Below the pieces are notes generated by a model. That model did not search any database, was not told the origin of the DNA, and saw only the letters and a program-made list of their open reading frames with translations. A stretch of 64,000 nucleotides of DNA. Source: Arachnopeziza araneosa. Lineage: Eukaryota > Ascomycota > Leotiomycetes > Helotiales > Arachnopezizaceae. A program made the translations under genes and the position numbers. The stretch lies in NCBI GenBank assembly GCA_003988855.1, contig QYAI01000001.1, positions 124,001 to 188,000 on the forward strand, in the 5' to 3' direction. Positions 11,401-21,596 of this stretch are shown piece after piece. Positions within the stretch are counted from its first letter, which is position 1, and each line of letters opens with the position of its first letter.

Positions 11401-12095
11401 GCATAGTTGTAATCGAAGCCATGACTCGACTAGATGACCAATCTTGCCACGCGTTAAAAGCGGCTTGTATAATGAAAACCGCGACGAGCACTATTGCAAG
11501 CGCAAGATTTGCTTGAGCTGGCGGATCCCCAAGAGGTTTCCACGATACAAACACAAGGATAGCACCAATAAGAAGAATGGATCCAAACCCCTTGAAAAAG
11601 TATCCGAATATCTGCCGAAATCGATGTGTTGGGGGAGCAGACGGTATATTCTTGCCGTACGTGGCAAGTCGCCCTTTTGCTTGATCCTCGGAGAGGCCTT
11701 GGGTGGGAGAGCTTGAGAGGCGAGTATAAATCTCATTGGACGATATTGTGTGCCAGTCGAGGTCAGCCAGTTCTGCAAGTGTTTTAGACCGTGAAAGTTT
11801 TTTACGATGCACAAAAAGGATTACCTTTCGCAGCAGAGTCTTTTGCCTTCCGGATTTCGGCGACATTCTTCTCTTTTGACTCTTCAATCTGGAAAGAAAT
11901 GGTTCGGTATTGAATTGGAAGGGCAGACGCAGGGTCTATGGATCCTCTTCGGCTATGTATGCTGTTGATGGAGAGATTAGAATTTGTCCGATGAAGGGCT
12001 GGCCTTGTTCTCGATTCTCCAGCTTCGATGTCGACTGGAGTCCATTGGATGTGAGAAACTTTCTGCGACTCTGGATCATCTGCGAACTCCGTCAT
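8447..12095 (-). CDS. Type IIC P-type cation ATPase (Na+/K+-ATPase alpha-like)
   Basis: Eight exons (11825-12095, 11233-11772, 10913-11183, 10629-10869, 10167-10582, 9773-10121, 8795-9726, 8447-8744) give 1105 residues, matching family length. The A-domain LTGES is rebuilt across intron 2. PEGLP (about 391-395) lies in TM4 and the phosphorylated Asp is in DKTGTLT (about 434). KGAPD marks the N domain, and TGDGVND (about 806-812) the P domain. C-terminal membrane helices include NLVVM|QFFSLLAIRTRR across the last intron. The exchange of IIC hallmarks with fungal Na/K-ATPase-like pumps, rather than ENA or PMR/PMC pumps, is recognised from the N-terminal region and the C-terminus. It would sit in a membrane and move Na+, K+ or H+; no beta subunit is encoded nearby. 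Arg/Ser-rich sites near residues 25-60 could be phospho-regulated. Confidence 0.88.
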
Positions 12096-14029
12096 TGTGA
12101 AGATTTGTAGACTAAGGTTGTTTCAGTATGAAAAAGAAGAGCCAAAAGCTCCGAAAGGAGACTTCGAGAAGCAAGCCGATTTAATTCACAGCGACTGCTA
12201 CCGGGAGAACGAGAGCTTTAGAAAAGATCCAGCGAGATAGAGCGGACAGACATCATTTATCTATGTGGACATCGAGGTGATTTTCTACGTGGTCATCGCG
12301 GCAACACGAGTACGGGACAGTGAAGCGCGGTGGATAGCTAGTCTGTCATATTCAAGTTGGCACCACTTCAGTTTGAACAAATCAAAAATCCCTCACTGAA
12401 TATTATGAACCCAAAAGATTGACCAACGATTATCTAAGAGGTGCCTTTCAACAGTGGTAGCTCTGCGAGGCACGCAGAGCTCATCAACATAACGCTCGCT
12501 CCGATTGGGCGTCTGCACCACTCTTGGTGACGGCTTGTGCGTTTATCCAGGAACCTGGAGACGACACGAGTAAGTAACTGCGCCTCTCTTAGCGCGAATG
12601 GTTTGATATTGAGCTTAAACGTCGCTATCTTGTCGGCAATCGACGGCTCGAGTCTCAGGCGAGAGGAAAATCACTCAAATTCTGAAAATCCCTCATACAA
12701 CTTCAACCAACTGAGTTCTTCGTGATAGATGACGAGGAAGATATTGGGTGACGGGAACTATCTCCAGAATCTTGATTTCACATGAATTTTCAGCTGCATG
12801 GTAGAGTTCTTGTGCGCTTCCGACTTGCTCCAATTCGTGGTCCCCAACTGCTACCCTGTGTGCTTGCAGCTCAAGGGTCCCCGGCAGCTGGAGTCATTGA
12901 TACAACCGGGTACAGAGCTTCAAGAGCTATCCCAGATTGGCATGCCCATCCAGAGCAAATCTTTGCGAGATTATTCAAGCTCATACAACAGACCATTGGA
13001 ACATCTCGAACGAGAGCGGTCGAACTAGTGGCGTCACAGAAACATCTCAAAAATAGTATAGTCTAACACATGTGCACCTCCCTCTCTGATACCTAGCTTT
13101 GGGTCAGTGGGAGGAAGACCTGCTTCGCATTTCAAGTCCAATATAAGTTGACAATGGCTCTAGACATGATGCTGCCAAATCTAAGGGGAAAGCTTGGCGG
13201 AGGAAAGAAGGTGTGGTCCTTGCGGTGGCGCCCATGTGGCGCTCAAGCACCAAGTGGTTCGTGCTCACCAGCCTTACCACGTTTTCTCCTCGATATCCTA
13301 CCTTCGCTTCATCGATATTTCGTTGTGGTATTAAAAGCCAGAGATATAAGTAACGGCTTTCATTGAATCTTTTTGGGGGTCTGATAGAGTTTGAAGCTTT
13401 GTAAATCAGAATAATAGAGGATATTACGCCGCTCTAGGTTTTCGACCGACAGATATCACATTTTTCGTTCCATCTCTGCAGAAATTCAGTTTTCGCATTA
13501 TGCTAATGATATCAGACTCAAGTTGTGTCAATTTCATATCCTGTGTAAATATCCACAGTTGTGGATGGTTGTCATTTTCTTGCACATGACCTCCGTCCAC
13601 AAGGACGCTTTTAATCCCAACCACTTGCTCAATATGCACCTCTCCCCAAAATATTTTGGTCGTTGGGGTTGTAATATCTTTTGATATCTGAAATTCTCCG
13701 AATTCGCTCTATAATCTGCCTACATTGCCCAATTAGTTGCTCTTTCGTCAAACTATGGTCTTGATTCGTGAAGTTTTCAAGTTGTGTTGACGCCTTATCA
13801 CTCGCATTCAGCTGAAGTCCGACAATCCGCAGAACGCCACAGTTACACGCCGAGTAGGCTGCAGACTCAAACAATCTCAGAGACTTTCATAATGTCTGTC
13901 AAGTGTCGAATTCGATCCTAATGTTCACTCACTTCAGTTCAACCAGCGCTATTTCGGAGTCTATTGCAGCACTGAACAGAATAACATCTGCTTTCGGTTT
14001 CTTCCGGATGTTTCCGATCAGGCGACAAG
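12096..14029. other. Gene-poor 1.9 kb with possible coding remnants
   Basis: It lies between the ATPase promoter and the Clr5 gene. On the minus strand, two adjoining open segments (about 13629-13874 and 13424-13639) look moderately protein-like (e.g. QLIGQCRQIIERIRRISD). They could be exons of a small or decayed gene, but there is no clear start or family. On the plus strand 12782-13066 is open in two frames without recognisable content. Confidence 0.3.
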
Positions 14030-15457
14030 ATGAGCTCTTTAGAAGACCTACGTGGAGAGATATTTCGTCACTATATAACTGATAAGAAGACCTTGGCCGA
14101 GGTAATGTCAATTATAGAAGAAAAGTATAATGTCAGCTATTCGTGAGTACTCCTATGCTTAGGTATTTTCTCTTTTTCTGACGAGGTCTTTCCTACCTAT
14201 AGAAGAAAACAGTTCAACACCAAGATCAATGAATGGGGCTTCTTCAAGAAGAATCGAAGAGTCGCTGTGATGGCCGTCTTGCGGGAAAAGAATCAGCGTG
14301 AAGCAGATGGGAAAGATTCCAAGTTCTACTTGCAGCAGCGACCTGTCAATATGGTAAGCATTAGGCGATACACTCAGAGGAACAAAATCCAGATTACTCC
14401 TGCCAACCAGCCACAAACTCTGGGAATTCAACAGCACTTTCCGAACTTTCTCGTCTCTCGAACGCCGCCCCCCATGACGAGACCATTACAAACACCTCCT
14501 CAACTCAAAGCTCCCGAAAAGATATTCTATGATGCTGACATCCTGGTGCGTGGTTCGTTTGAATCAGGTGCATGGAAATTCTTTGATAATGATCGTCTGA
14601 TTGAGAGCTCTCACGATACACACGCAGAGCAAACATGCATCATGAACTTTCTCAGTAGCGTCGATCTGGCATGCGCAGCAGCTGAGTCAGGCAATCAATC
14701 TTTAAGCGGCGAGTATTGGAGGGGAGCATTTCTAGAGATCGAGTACCTCATCAAAGGCGCATATCATGGCATCATTCCGAACATCATCATGAAATTGGTT
14801 GATCTGTACAGCCGAGGTTTTCATGACATGGCGTTCAGGATGATGCGACATATCACGCAGTTATCCCTTGAATATCAGAGATCCAACTACCCGGTCTCTC
14901 GAATCTTCACTCACCTCGAAGAAGTAAGCTTAGAACAGCTGGCTGATATAGAAGATCAGATTATGACAATATTTTATACGATATTCACCGTCTATATCGG
15001 CTCTCAATGCTACAGCACGTTTGTGATGGAAATGGACAGAGCAAGGCGAAGACTGGATCGCAACAACTCGGTCGAGATTGACCAATGTCTCCCTTCGCTT
15101 TCAGAACTTGATGAAACATTTGGACCAACCAACTGCCGCCCTCTGGATGTCCTACGCCTCCGCGTCGAGACTCTGTATCAACGCGGGCAATACCAATCTC
15201 TGATAGTCGAAGCACTAGCCCTCAGCGAGAGAGCCGACAAGAAACACAGCGACCGATGGCAGCGGAACTACTTCCTGATCAAATCATTCTACTACAGTGG
15301 GAGCGCGCATTTCTTCCTGTCCAACTACGAGAGTGCGAGACATTGCATGGAGTATGCGTTGTATCTGATCGAGGAGTTTTCCAAGGTCGATAAGACAGAC
15401 CAGTTCAGATCAGAGCGGATTTTCATGTTGGAGAAGCTTGACCTTTTGACAAACTAA
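14030..15457 (+). CDS. Clr5-domain protein
   Basis: Two exons (14030-14142, 14203-15457) give 455 residues. The N-terminus is a Clr5 domain, split by the intron: LRGEIFRHYITDKKTLAEVM, then RKQFNTKINEWGFFKKN, a helix-turn-helix-like module common in filamentous fungi. The middle (about 75-130) is Pro/Gln-rich. The C-terminal ~300 residues are helical with TPR-like character (LVDLYSRGFHDMAFRMM; HFFLSNYESARHCMEYALYL). Clr5 proteins are thought to bind DNA, but most have unknown targets, so a regulatory role is inference. The ATG at 14030 is the only one giving a complete Clr5 domain. An ORF on the other strand (13929-14111) is a shadow of exon 1. Confidence 0.8.
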
Positions 15458-15599
15458 GCATTATTTGTGGAATAAAATAAAAAGCTGTATAGAAGAAGAA
15501 AAGAGACGGGTGCGTTCTTGGAGACGATCAATAATGTTATGACTTATGATTATCTACTGGGTAGTCCATCGTAGTCTAATCTGAAAGCCTCTTGTTATC

Positions 15600-17754
15600 T
15601 CAACTCCCCATTACGATCAACGAAGTCTCACTCGACGTTGAAACCTTCCTCCTATTGGCAAGGCTAGTTTTTGAAAGGATATTGGGATGCTGCTGATCCC
15701 AATTCATCGCCGTCTGAATCTTCTCCCCCCTGACAACAGTCACAGGCACTGAATCCGCGCCACCCTTCCACACTCCCAGCCCGCCTCCCTCAAACGCCAT
15801 CCGCTGCAACTGCAGCGTCGAATCCGACTGCCATCGAACGCGCTGGTAAAGGCCGCGTTTCGAGTGTTCCTGGAAATAGCCGACAAGAGACTCTAGAACC
15901 AGGCTGGTACAGATTATCAACCCGCCCAGCCCAAAAATGAGACTTATACCGAGGACGCTAAAGGAGATGAAGTCGGTGCTTTGGACGATCATGTTGTTGC
16001 AGAGCCAGGAAAAGTCGGGGTTCGTGTCCACCCAGCCGGCCGTGTAGTGGCTATAGGGTTCAATCGGCCCTGTTGCAAATTCTGTCATGTAGCGTTGAAT
16101 CTGGTTCATACCCATGGAGTACAAGTGGCTTGTCTCTAGAATCCACTGATCATCTGGGATTCCAGGACTTGTAAATGCATTGAGAGACTGGCGCATCAAG
16201 AGGGGAGAGCCGAAAGTGCCATAATTGCCCAGTACAGAGTCCATTTGGCCAATTTGGATGGCAAGCAGGATAACATCCGCAATCGTGAACTGGTTTATAT
16301 TATCCAGCACAGGTTCGAGAAGTCCCGTGTTGTTGATGTCGATAAATGAGTCGACAAGTACGTCCATAGCCATCAGTGGCGTACACTGGACGTCGTTTGG
16401 TCCACGATTCGGGTTGCAAATCTGATGTTGTTCTGTGCACGCCATGACGTTGAGGCTGGTATCCAGACCATATCCAGTTGCGGTGGTGGAGACGTTTGTC
16501 CCGCTGACCCCGCTCACGACGTCGCGTGGGTTATGAGCGGGCAGCCAGAGGTCATTACTAGGAGCAGAGAACGCGCCAGGCCAGGAGAGAAATAGCATCT
16601 CCAGCGTTCGATTGTCAGACGCTAAACTTGGGATAGGTGAGAATGTTATATTTGGTAAACTAGGCATGGCGAGTACATTCCTATCGCAAGTCGTCAGTCA
16701 TTATTGTAAAAGCTCTTGCAGTAGATTTTGAATTAACTCACATCATCATGAGATTTTCTGTGAGGGCAGTTTCATAAACATCGTTGGGAGTTGTAGGGTC
16801 TGCGATAAAAAAGGTGGCATTGTCGAAGCCTACACTCCCAGCGGGACCCCCATTCCACCAAGGCCAGTTGTTGGGACCATAATATGTCGCCGTGTAGTTG
16901 TATCTTTGGTCATTGAAGGTGATATTTCCCGTCTCAACGAAGCCCTGGTTCTGGATTGGTGAACAGACGGTTACTTTACGAAGTTGAACCCTATCCTTTA
17001 CCTCTGCGTTAACCCCGAGGTCGAGGCAGGAGTCTAGTAGCCCAGAGTCAAATTGTACTGCGCTATCAACAGGTCCAAGACACATGTCCCCAGAAAACGG
17101 GCATGGAAAGTTCCTTGTGGTCGTGAAGTTTAGATTTCGGACCTTATAGATATTGCATTCGGAGGAAGATGGCGAGAGCGTATCTGAGCAATCTCGCACG
17201 TATTGCTCAGTCGACCTCGAGTTAGTCGTAAGATGGATAGCTAGGTCCTGGATTTCCTGAGAGGCATCGGCATCCGATTGAAAGTCAACATCGCTAGTAT
17301 CCCATTCTCCGCAATTGTGGCTTCGAACTAGAGCTTCGTTTCCGAGAGAGGTAAGACGGAATGACAAAAGACCAGCGGCGATGAAAAGAGAAACGTGTAA
17401 TATTCCTAAAACAAGAAGGGCAAGAGCTCTTCGAAAGCTTCGTGTGTTGGGAGATCGCCAGACCCACGCAATCTTGGCCAGCTGCCATATAGTTCCGGCG
17501 TCGTTGCCGTTGTTTCGTAGCGTAGCTTGTAATTGATGGTACATTCCATCCCGAGCACGCCGTGTTGTCCCCAGTTGGTGAGCCACGAAGCAGATGATGC
17601 TCCACGACCTTGATCCGCTAAACTGTACGAACAACGCCAGGGCAGCAATAAGGATGGCCCCATTTCGACTTGGTAGAGTGAGGGTTGCGCCGTATAAATG
17701 GCCACGTGACCAATTAGTCCATGTTCCAACTAAAATAGTAGAGTTTGTTGACAT
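15600..17754 (-). CDS. Fungal multi-pass membrane protein of unknown function
   Basis: Two exons (16742-17754, 15600-16680) give 697 residues. The N-terminal part has hydrophobic segments near residues 30-60 and 110-140. A long middle region (about 150-560) carries many N-glycosylation sequons and paired cysteines, and a strong hydrophobic segment (FISFSVLGISLIFGLGGLII) lies near residue 575. A cytosolic tail follows. The topology suggests a large extracellular domain held by membrane helices at both ends. The architecture recurs in fungal proteins annotated only as hypothetical; I cannot assign a function. The start is the ATG at 17754; a TTG six bases upstream is not used. Confidence 0.75.
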
Positions 17755-18454
17755 CTTCAAAGTGAGGAGAACAGTGAAGTTATGGGCCGTATACTGGTGT
17801 ACCGCCTACCTTGATAATTCTTCAGGGGGGAAGCCCATTGAAATAAGGGCCTTTTGACGTCAAATAAGTAAGACCGGCCTGCTTAGCAGCGGAATAGAAT
17901 GCGCCAAGCAGTTGACGGTAGTTGAAACTTTTAGGGGGTTCATAGCACATGTTCTTGTGGCTTACGCTGCAGGTGAAGATGCATTCTCGGCACATTGGTC
18001 GTTTCAGAGGGACGGACGCAATCATACAGTGGGATTTCCTCAGTCTAGCGTAGTCTAGTAGACGGATAATGCAACAGGCATCCATCTTCTTATCCCGAAC
18101 TTATAAGTGCCTGAGTTTTCAATCGCAGTAGTGTGAACCTGCCAGAGAAGTAAAACATCTGATTGGAGCACGTTACGAGTATCTTGGCGCACAGGCGCAT
18201 CTGACATCAAAGGTTTCATCAGACTGACCGACCAATGGCTGAACAAGCATAAAAGAAGGATTCTCGCTCGTTCGCAGCACTAATGTAATCAATATCTAAA
18301 ATCCGCTGTTCAGAACTGGGCCCTAGAATAATATGGTCGCTAACTCCCGCTCTCCTTTATCTTTAGCGGTCTACCAGGAGTTCTCAAGGAAATATCACGA
18401 GACCAGCTACGGAGTAGAAGTATGGAGGCATAGTACTAGTATTCTCGCCTCGCT

Positions 18455-18478
18455 ACTTCTAATAAAGTACTTAGAAGT
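18455..18478. repeat. Short inverted repeat
   Basis: ACTTCTAA (18455-18462) and TTAGAAGT (18471-18478) are exact inverted copies around an 8-base loop. No gene end is adjacent, so its role is unknown. Confidence 0.5.
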
Positions 18479-18956
18479 TGGAATCTTCTTTGATCACGTG
18501 TTGTCACCACCAATTTATTTTTACTGAGACAAATTAAAGGTTAGAGGATAGAAACTTGCGCTCTATTCTGGAGCATGTAATTGGTGATAAGAGGAGCCAG
18601 ATCGCACACACTCATTTTCCAACATCTCATAAAATTCCGGATCACGGTTCAGTCACCTGAAGTCCAGATGTGCCTCATTGGCTGGTTGCCGACAATAAAG
18701 GGGCATGCCCGAACTCAGCAACCACATTCCTTGATTGGCGTAGGAAAATCCTCCAAAGCATTGTAGCTCGTAGAGCCGCACCAATTCTTCTGGAACATGT
18801 GCTCACCCCTCGACCTCATGGCGCAACTGACCGGAATGTTCTCACTCGCGATCGGAAACTTTTAATTTCCGAATTGAAGCTAACGTAGAGTCTATGACGA
18901 CATTTTGGGAAGTCTGAACACTCTCAAGTATGTGTAGTACCTGTGTATTTGCTATC

Positions 18957-18966
18957 TTTATATAAC
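18957..18966 (+). promoter_or_regulatory. TATA box of the FAD monooxygenase gene
   Basis: TTTATATAAC lies about 40 bp before the ATG at 19004. The leader is therefore very short; the ATG is preceded by a favourable AACGAA context. Confidence 0.5.
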
Positions 18967-19003
18967 AGAGTCTTTCTGCAAGTATTCGTCAATCATCAAC
19001 GAA

Positions 19004-20248
19004 ATGCAAAGAACAATATCCACACCTAAACTAAAAGTTCTCATCTCAGGAGCCGGCATCGCAGGACCATGTCTCGCATACTGGCTTGCCAGAACGCGTG
19101 TTGATGTATCCACCACCGTTGTCGAAAAATCACCTGTTCCTCGGGTCACGGGACAATCGATCGACATCCGTGGTCCAGCAGTTGAGATCGTCAAGAAAAT
19201 GAGGCTGGAAGAAGCCGTGCGGTCTCGCCATACGACGGAAGAAGGGACCCAGTTCATAAATTCCAAAGGGAAGGCTTTTGCCCGCTTCAATGCCGGCGAT
19301 GCTTTAACTGCTGAGTATGAGATCCTAAGAGCGGATTTAGCCGGACTTTTCCTAGATGCTACGGAAAGAATGGGCAACGTCAAATACATGTATGGGGATT
19401 CGGTTCGGAGTCTTGAGCAGACAAAGAAAGATGTTCAAGTGACTTTCGCTGGTGGGTCAAAAGAAACATTTGATTTGGTTGTTGGCGCCGACGGAGCGAC
19501 TTCGAAAATTCGGTCACTTATTTTAGACGAGTCGGTTCTCAAGAACAGCTACAACTTCCTCGGGCAGTATATCGCTTTCTATAGCATCCCGAGTAAGCCC
19601 AACGATCTCAAGATGTGGCAATGGTATAATGCACCCAAGGGGTTGAGTATCATGTTACGTCCCCACCGGACTTCTTCAACCATGGGTACCTACTTGTGTA
19701 TTGTCACGCCGAAACGAGGGGTACGCGATCCTATTGTTGAAAGTGCCTTGGATGAAGGACCAGCAGCTACAAAGCGCATGCTACACTCGTATTTCGAAAA
19801 TGCAGGCTGGGAGGCAAAACGGGTTCTAGAGGGAATGGACCACACTGAGGACTTCTACATGAGCCGTGCTGCTCAGGTGAAACTATCAAAATGGACCAAC
19901 GGCCGTGCTGTATTGTTAGGAGATGCAGCCTTTGCAACATTTGGTGTTGGAACTACCCTTGCCATTGAGAGTGCTTACTTTCTCGCCGGCGAACTGTCCA
20001 AGATTCAAAGTAGCGAGGAGGTGCCACAGGCTCTGGAAAGATATGAAGCCGTCTTTCGCCCACTATTTGCGAAGATGGAGGAACTTCCTTCGGGATTTCC
20101 GCAACTCTTTTTCCCTCAGACGAGATGGGGTCTCTGGCTCAGAGATTCCGTGTTGTGGTTTGTGAGCAAGACTCATCTGTACAAATATTTCCAGGGTAGT
20201 TCGAACGACGAGTTTGAATTACCAAGCTATGATTGGAAAGAGGTCTGA
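19004..20248 (+). CDS. FAD-dependent monooxygenase (PHBH/TetX-like class A)
   Basis: Intronless, 414 residues. The FAD-binding Rossmann motif is GAGIAG (about 16-21), followed by acidic E at the end of beta-2 (VVEKSPVPR). The DG motif is VVGADGATSKIR (about 158-169), and the second FAD motif is VLLGDAAF with TTLAIESAYFLAGEL (about 304-330). The class uses NAD(P)H and O2 to hydroxylate small aromatic or polyketide-like molecules. The usual histidine of the GDAAH motif is Phe here. There is no secondary-metabolite synthase in the window, so substrate and pathway are unknown. Candidate roles are aromatic catabolism, antibiotic modification or a tailoring reaction. Confidence 0.88.
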   Translation: MQRTISTPKLKVLISGAGIAGPCLAYWLARTRVDVSTTVVEKSPVPRVTGQSIDIRGPAVEIVKKMRLEEAVRSRHTTEEGTQFINSKGKAFARFNAGDALTAEYEILRADLAGLFLDATERMGNVKYMYGDSVRSLEQTKKDVQVTFAGGSKETFDLVVGADGATSKIRSLILDESVLKNSYNFLGQYIAFYSIPSKPNDLKMWQWYNAPKGLSIMLRPHRTSSTMGTYLCIVTPKRGVRDPIVESALDEGPAATKRMLHSYFENAGWEAKRVLEGMDHTEDFYMSRAAQVKLSKWTNGRAVLLGDAAFATFGVGTTLAIESAYFLAGELSKIQSSEEVPQALERYEAVFRPLFAKMEELPSGFPQLFFPQTRWGLWLRDSVLWFVSKTHLYKYFQGSSNDEFELPSYDWKEV

Positions 20249-20443
20249 ATAGCGGATGGATATAAGAATTTTAGGAGGCTAGGCGTTAAGGCGAATCATG
20301 GCCACAGATTAATGCATCACCCTTTTATTGTTCTTAATCTCATGGTTAACAGAGAAATTTAAATACAAGAACTCATGTGCCAATCTTCTTCTGCTCACCA
20401 AGTTGTTCAGTACACATTATCAAATGTGTACCAGAATAATCTC

Positions 20444-21596
20444 TTAACATGTGAAGAGAGCAGGGCCTTTGTTAATGCAAAGAATTAGCTACTCTATTTG
20501 TTCGTCCAGAGGCAGGAAAAGTGATAAAGGTCTCTCTTACCTGGAATCTGGTAGCTGGCTGGGTATGGTTGACCTTTGGTGTTATAAATGTTGACTTTGA
20601 TTCCGGGGTCGGATCCCTTGCTTGTCAACCTTTGTCTCTGCTAAAAGTAGGTCAACACTTACGCTATAGGCTCCCGGAATAGAAACTGTCGAAGGAGTCT
20701 TGGTTCCGGTGCCACCTGTGACGGTGATCTGAGCGCACTCCATCTAGTATATTATTAGCTTATAGTAAACACAATGTAACAGGATCCTAACATAGAATTG
20801 TGCGCCGGGGTATGATCTTGCAGAGTGGAGAGCAATAAGCTCGAAGCGTAAGAGGTAGTCTCCGTTGGCGATGCAGGAGGGAATTGTAACCGTCTGGATA
20901 CCGCCATTGGAAATCTGTTGTCATTAGGGCGAGGCTTGAAACCTTGTAAGCTATCCTACTAATTTGTCTACAGCCCACTGTGCTGTTGATTGTTAGATAT
21001 CATTAGATGTGCAGGGACCTGAGAGCTCACAGCTAGAGATGAGGCCTTCTTCAGCGATCTTGAACCAACCATCTCCATGACCAGCGGATGGATTTTGAGT
21101 TGCGTCCGAGACCTTTTTCATGTATGCTAGAACAGGACCCTATAAAAATCAATTAGGAGTGCAACCGAAACAAAAAATAGTAGGTAATACCTTGTGACTC
21201 GAAGCAATGACCTTGTTATCAGCCTCGTTGTCTCCTCCAGTGCCTTGAACCAATTAGCAATTGGTCTAGTCTTACACCAATATGCTTACTTGTCAATGTA
21301 TGAAGCCATGCACCTGTGACAGTTGATCCAGCGGCAATCGATATTTTCTTGTTGGAGGACGTGAATCCGCTGACAGGTGCACCATTACAGGCCATGGAGT
21401 TCGAAGTGACATCCATCTGAGGCTATTGATAGTATTAGAATAAGTTCAATCCAATCACATGAGGTCAATATACCGAGTCATCGCTGGGCATATATATTCC
21501 AAACCCTTGAGCGTTACTGTTGACTTTGTTCATGATGGTATGGGCAGAGGCTCTGCTGAGCAATGCCGCCGCGCCGAGATAAGTTGCCAACTTCAT
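20444..21596 (-). CDS. AA9 lytic polysaccharide monooxygenase (GH61 type)
   Basis: Nine exons: 21474-21596, 21290-21422, 21191-21243, 21031-21139, 20960-20982, 20792-20914, 20663-20743, 20541-20616, 20444-20466; 247 residues. A signal peptide ends in SRASA before His19 (HTIMNKV), which would be the N-terminal copper-brace histidine. The second copper histidine is His82 in GAWLHTL. The secondary-shell pattern His177/Gln186 and axial Tyr188 is in ALHSARSYPGAQFYMEC. SIPGAYS, SDPGI and PGPALF at the C-terminus are family hallmarks and fix the last introns. There is no CBM1. The enzyme oxidatively cleaves cellulose or related beta-glucans outside the cell, working with cellulases such as the GH7 at 57 kb. 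Intron density is high, so no single long ORF marks the gene. Confidence 0.88.

Larger units (their letters stand above)
17755..19003. other. Intergenic 1.25 kb
   Basis: It separates the membrane-protein gene and the FAD monooxygenase, which are divergent. Short ORFs on both strands show no family. A small inverted repeat occurs at 18455-18478. The right end carries the TATA element of the monooxygenase. Confidence 0.4.
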
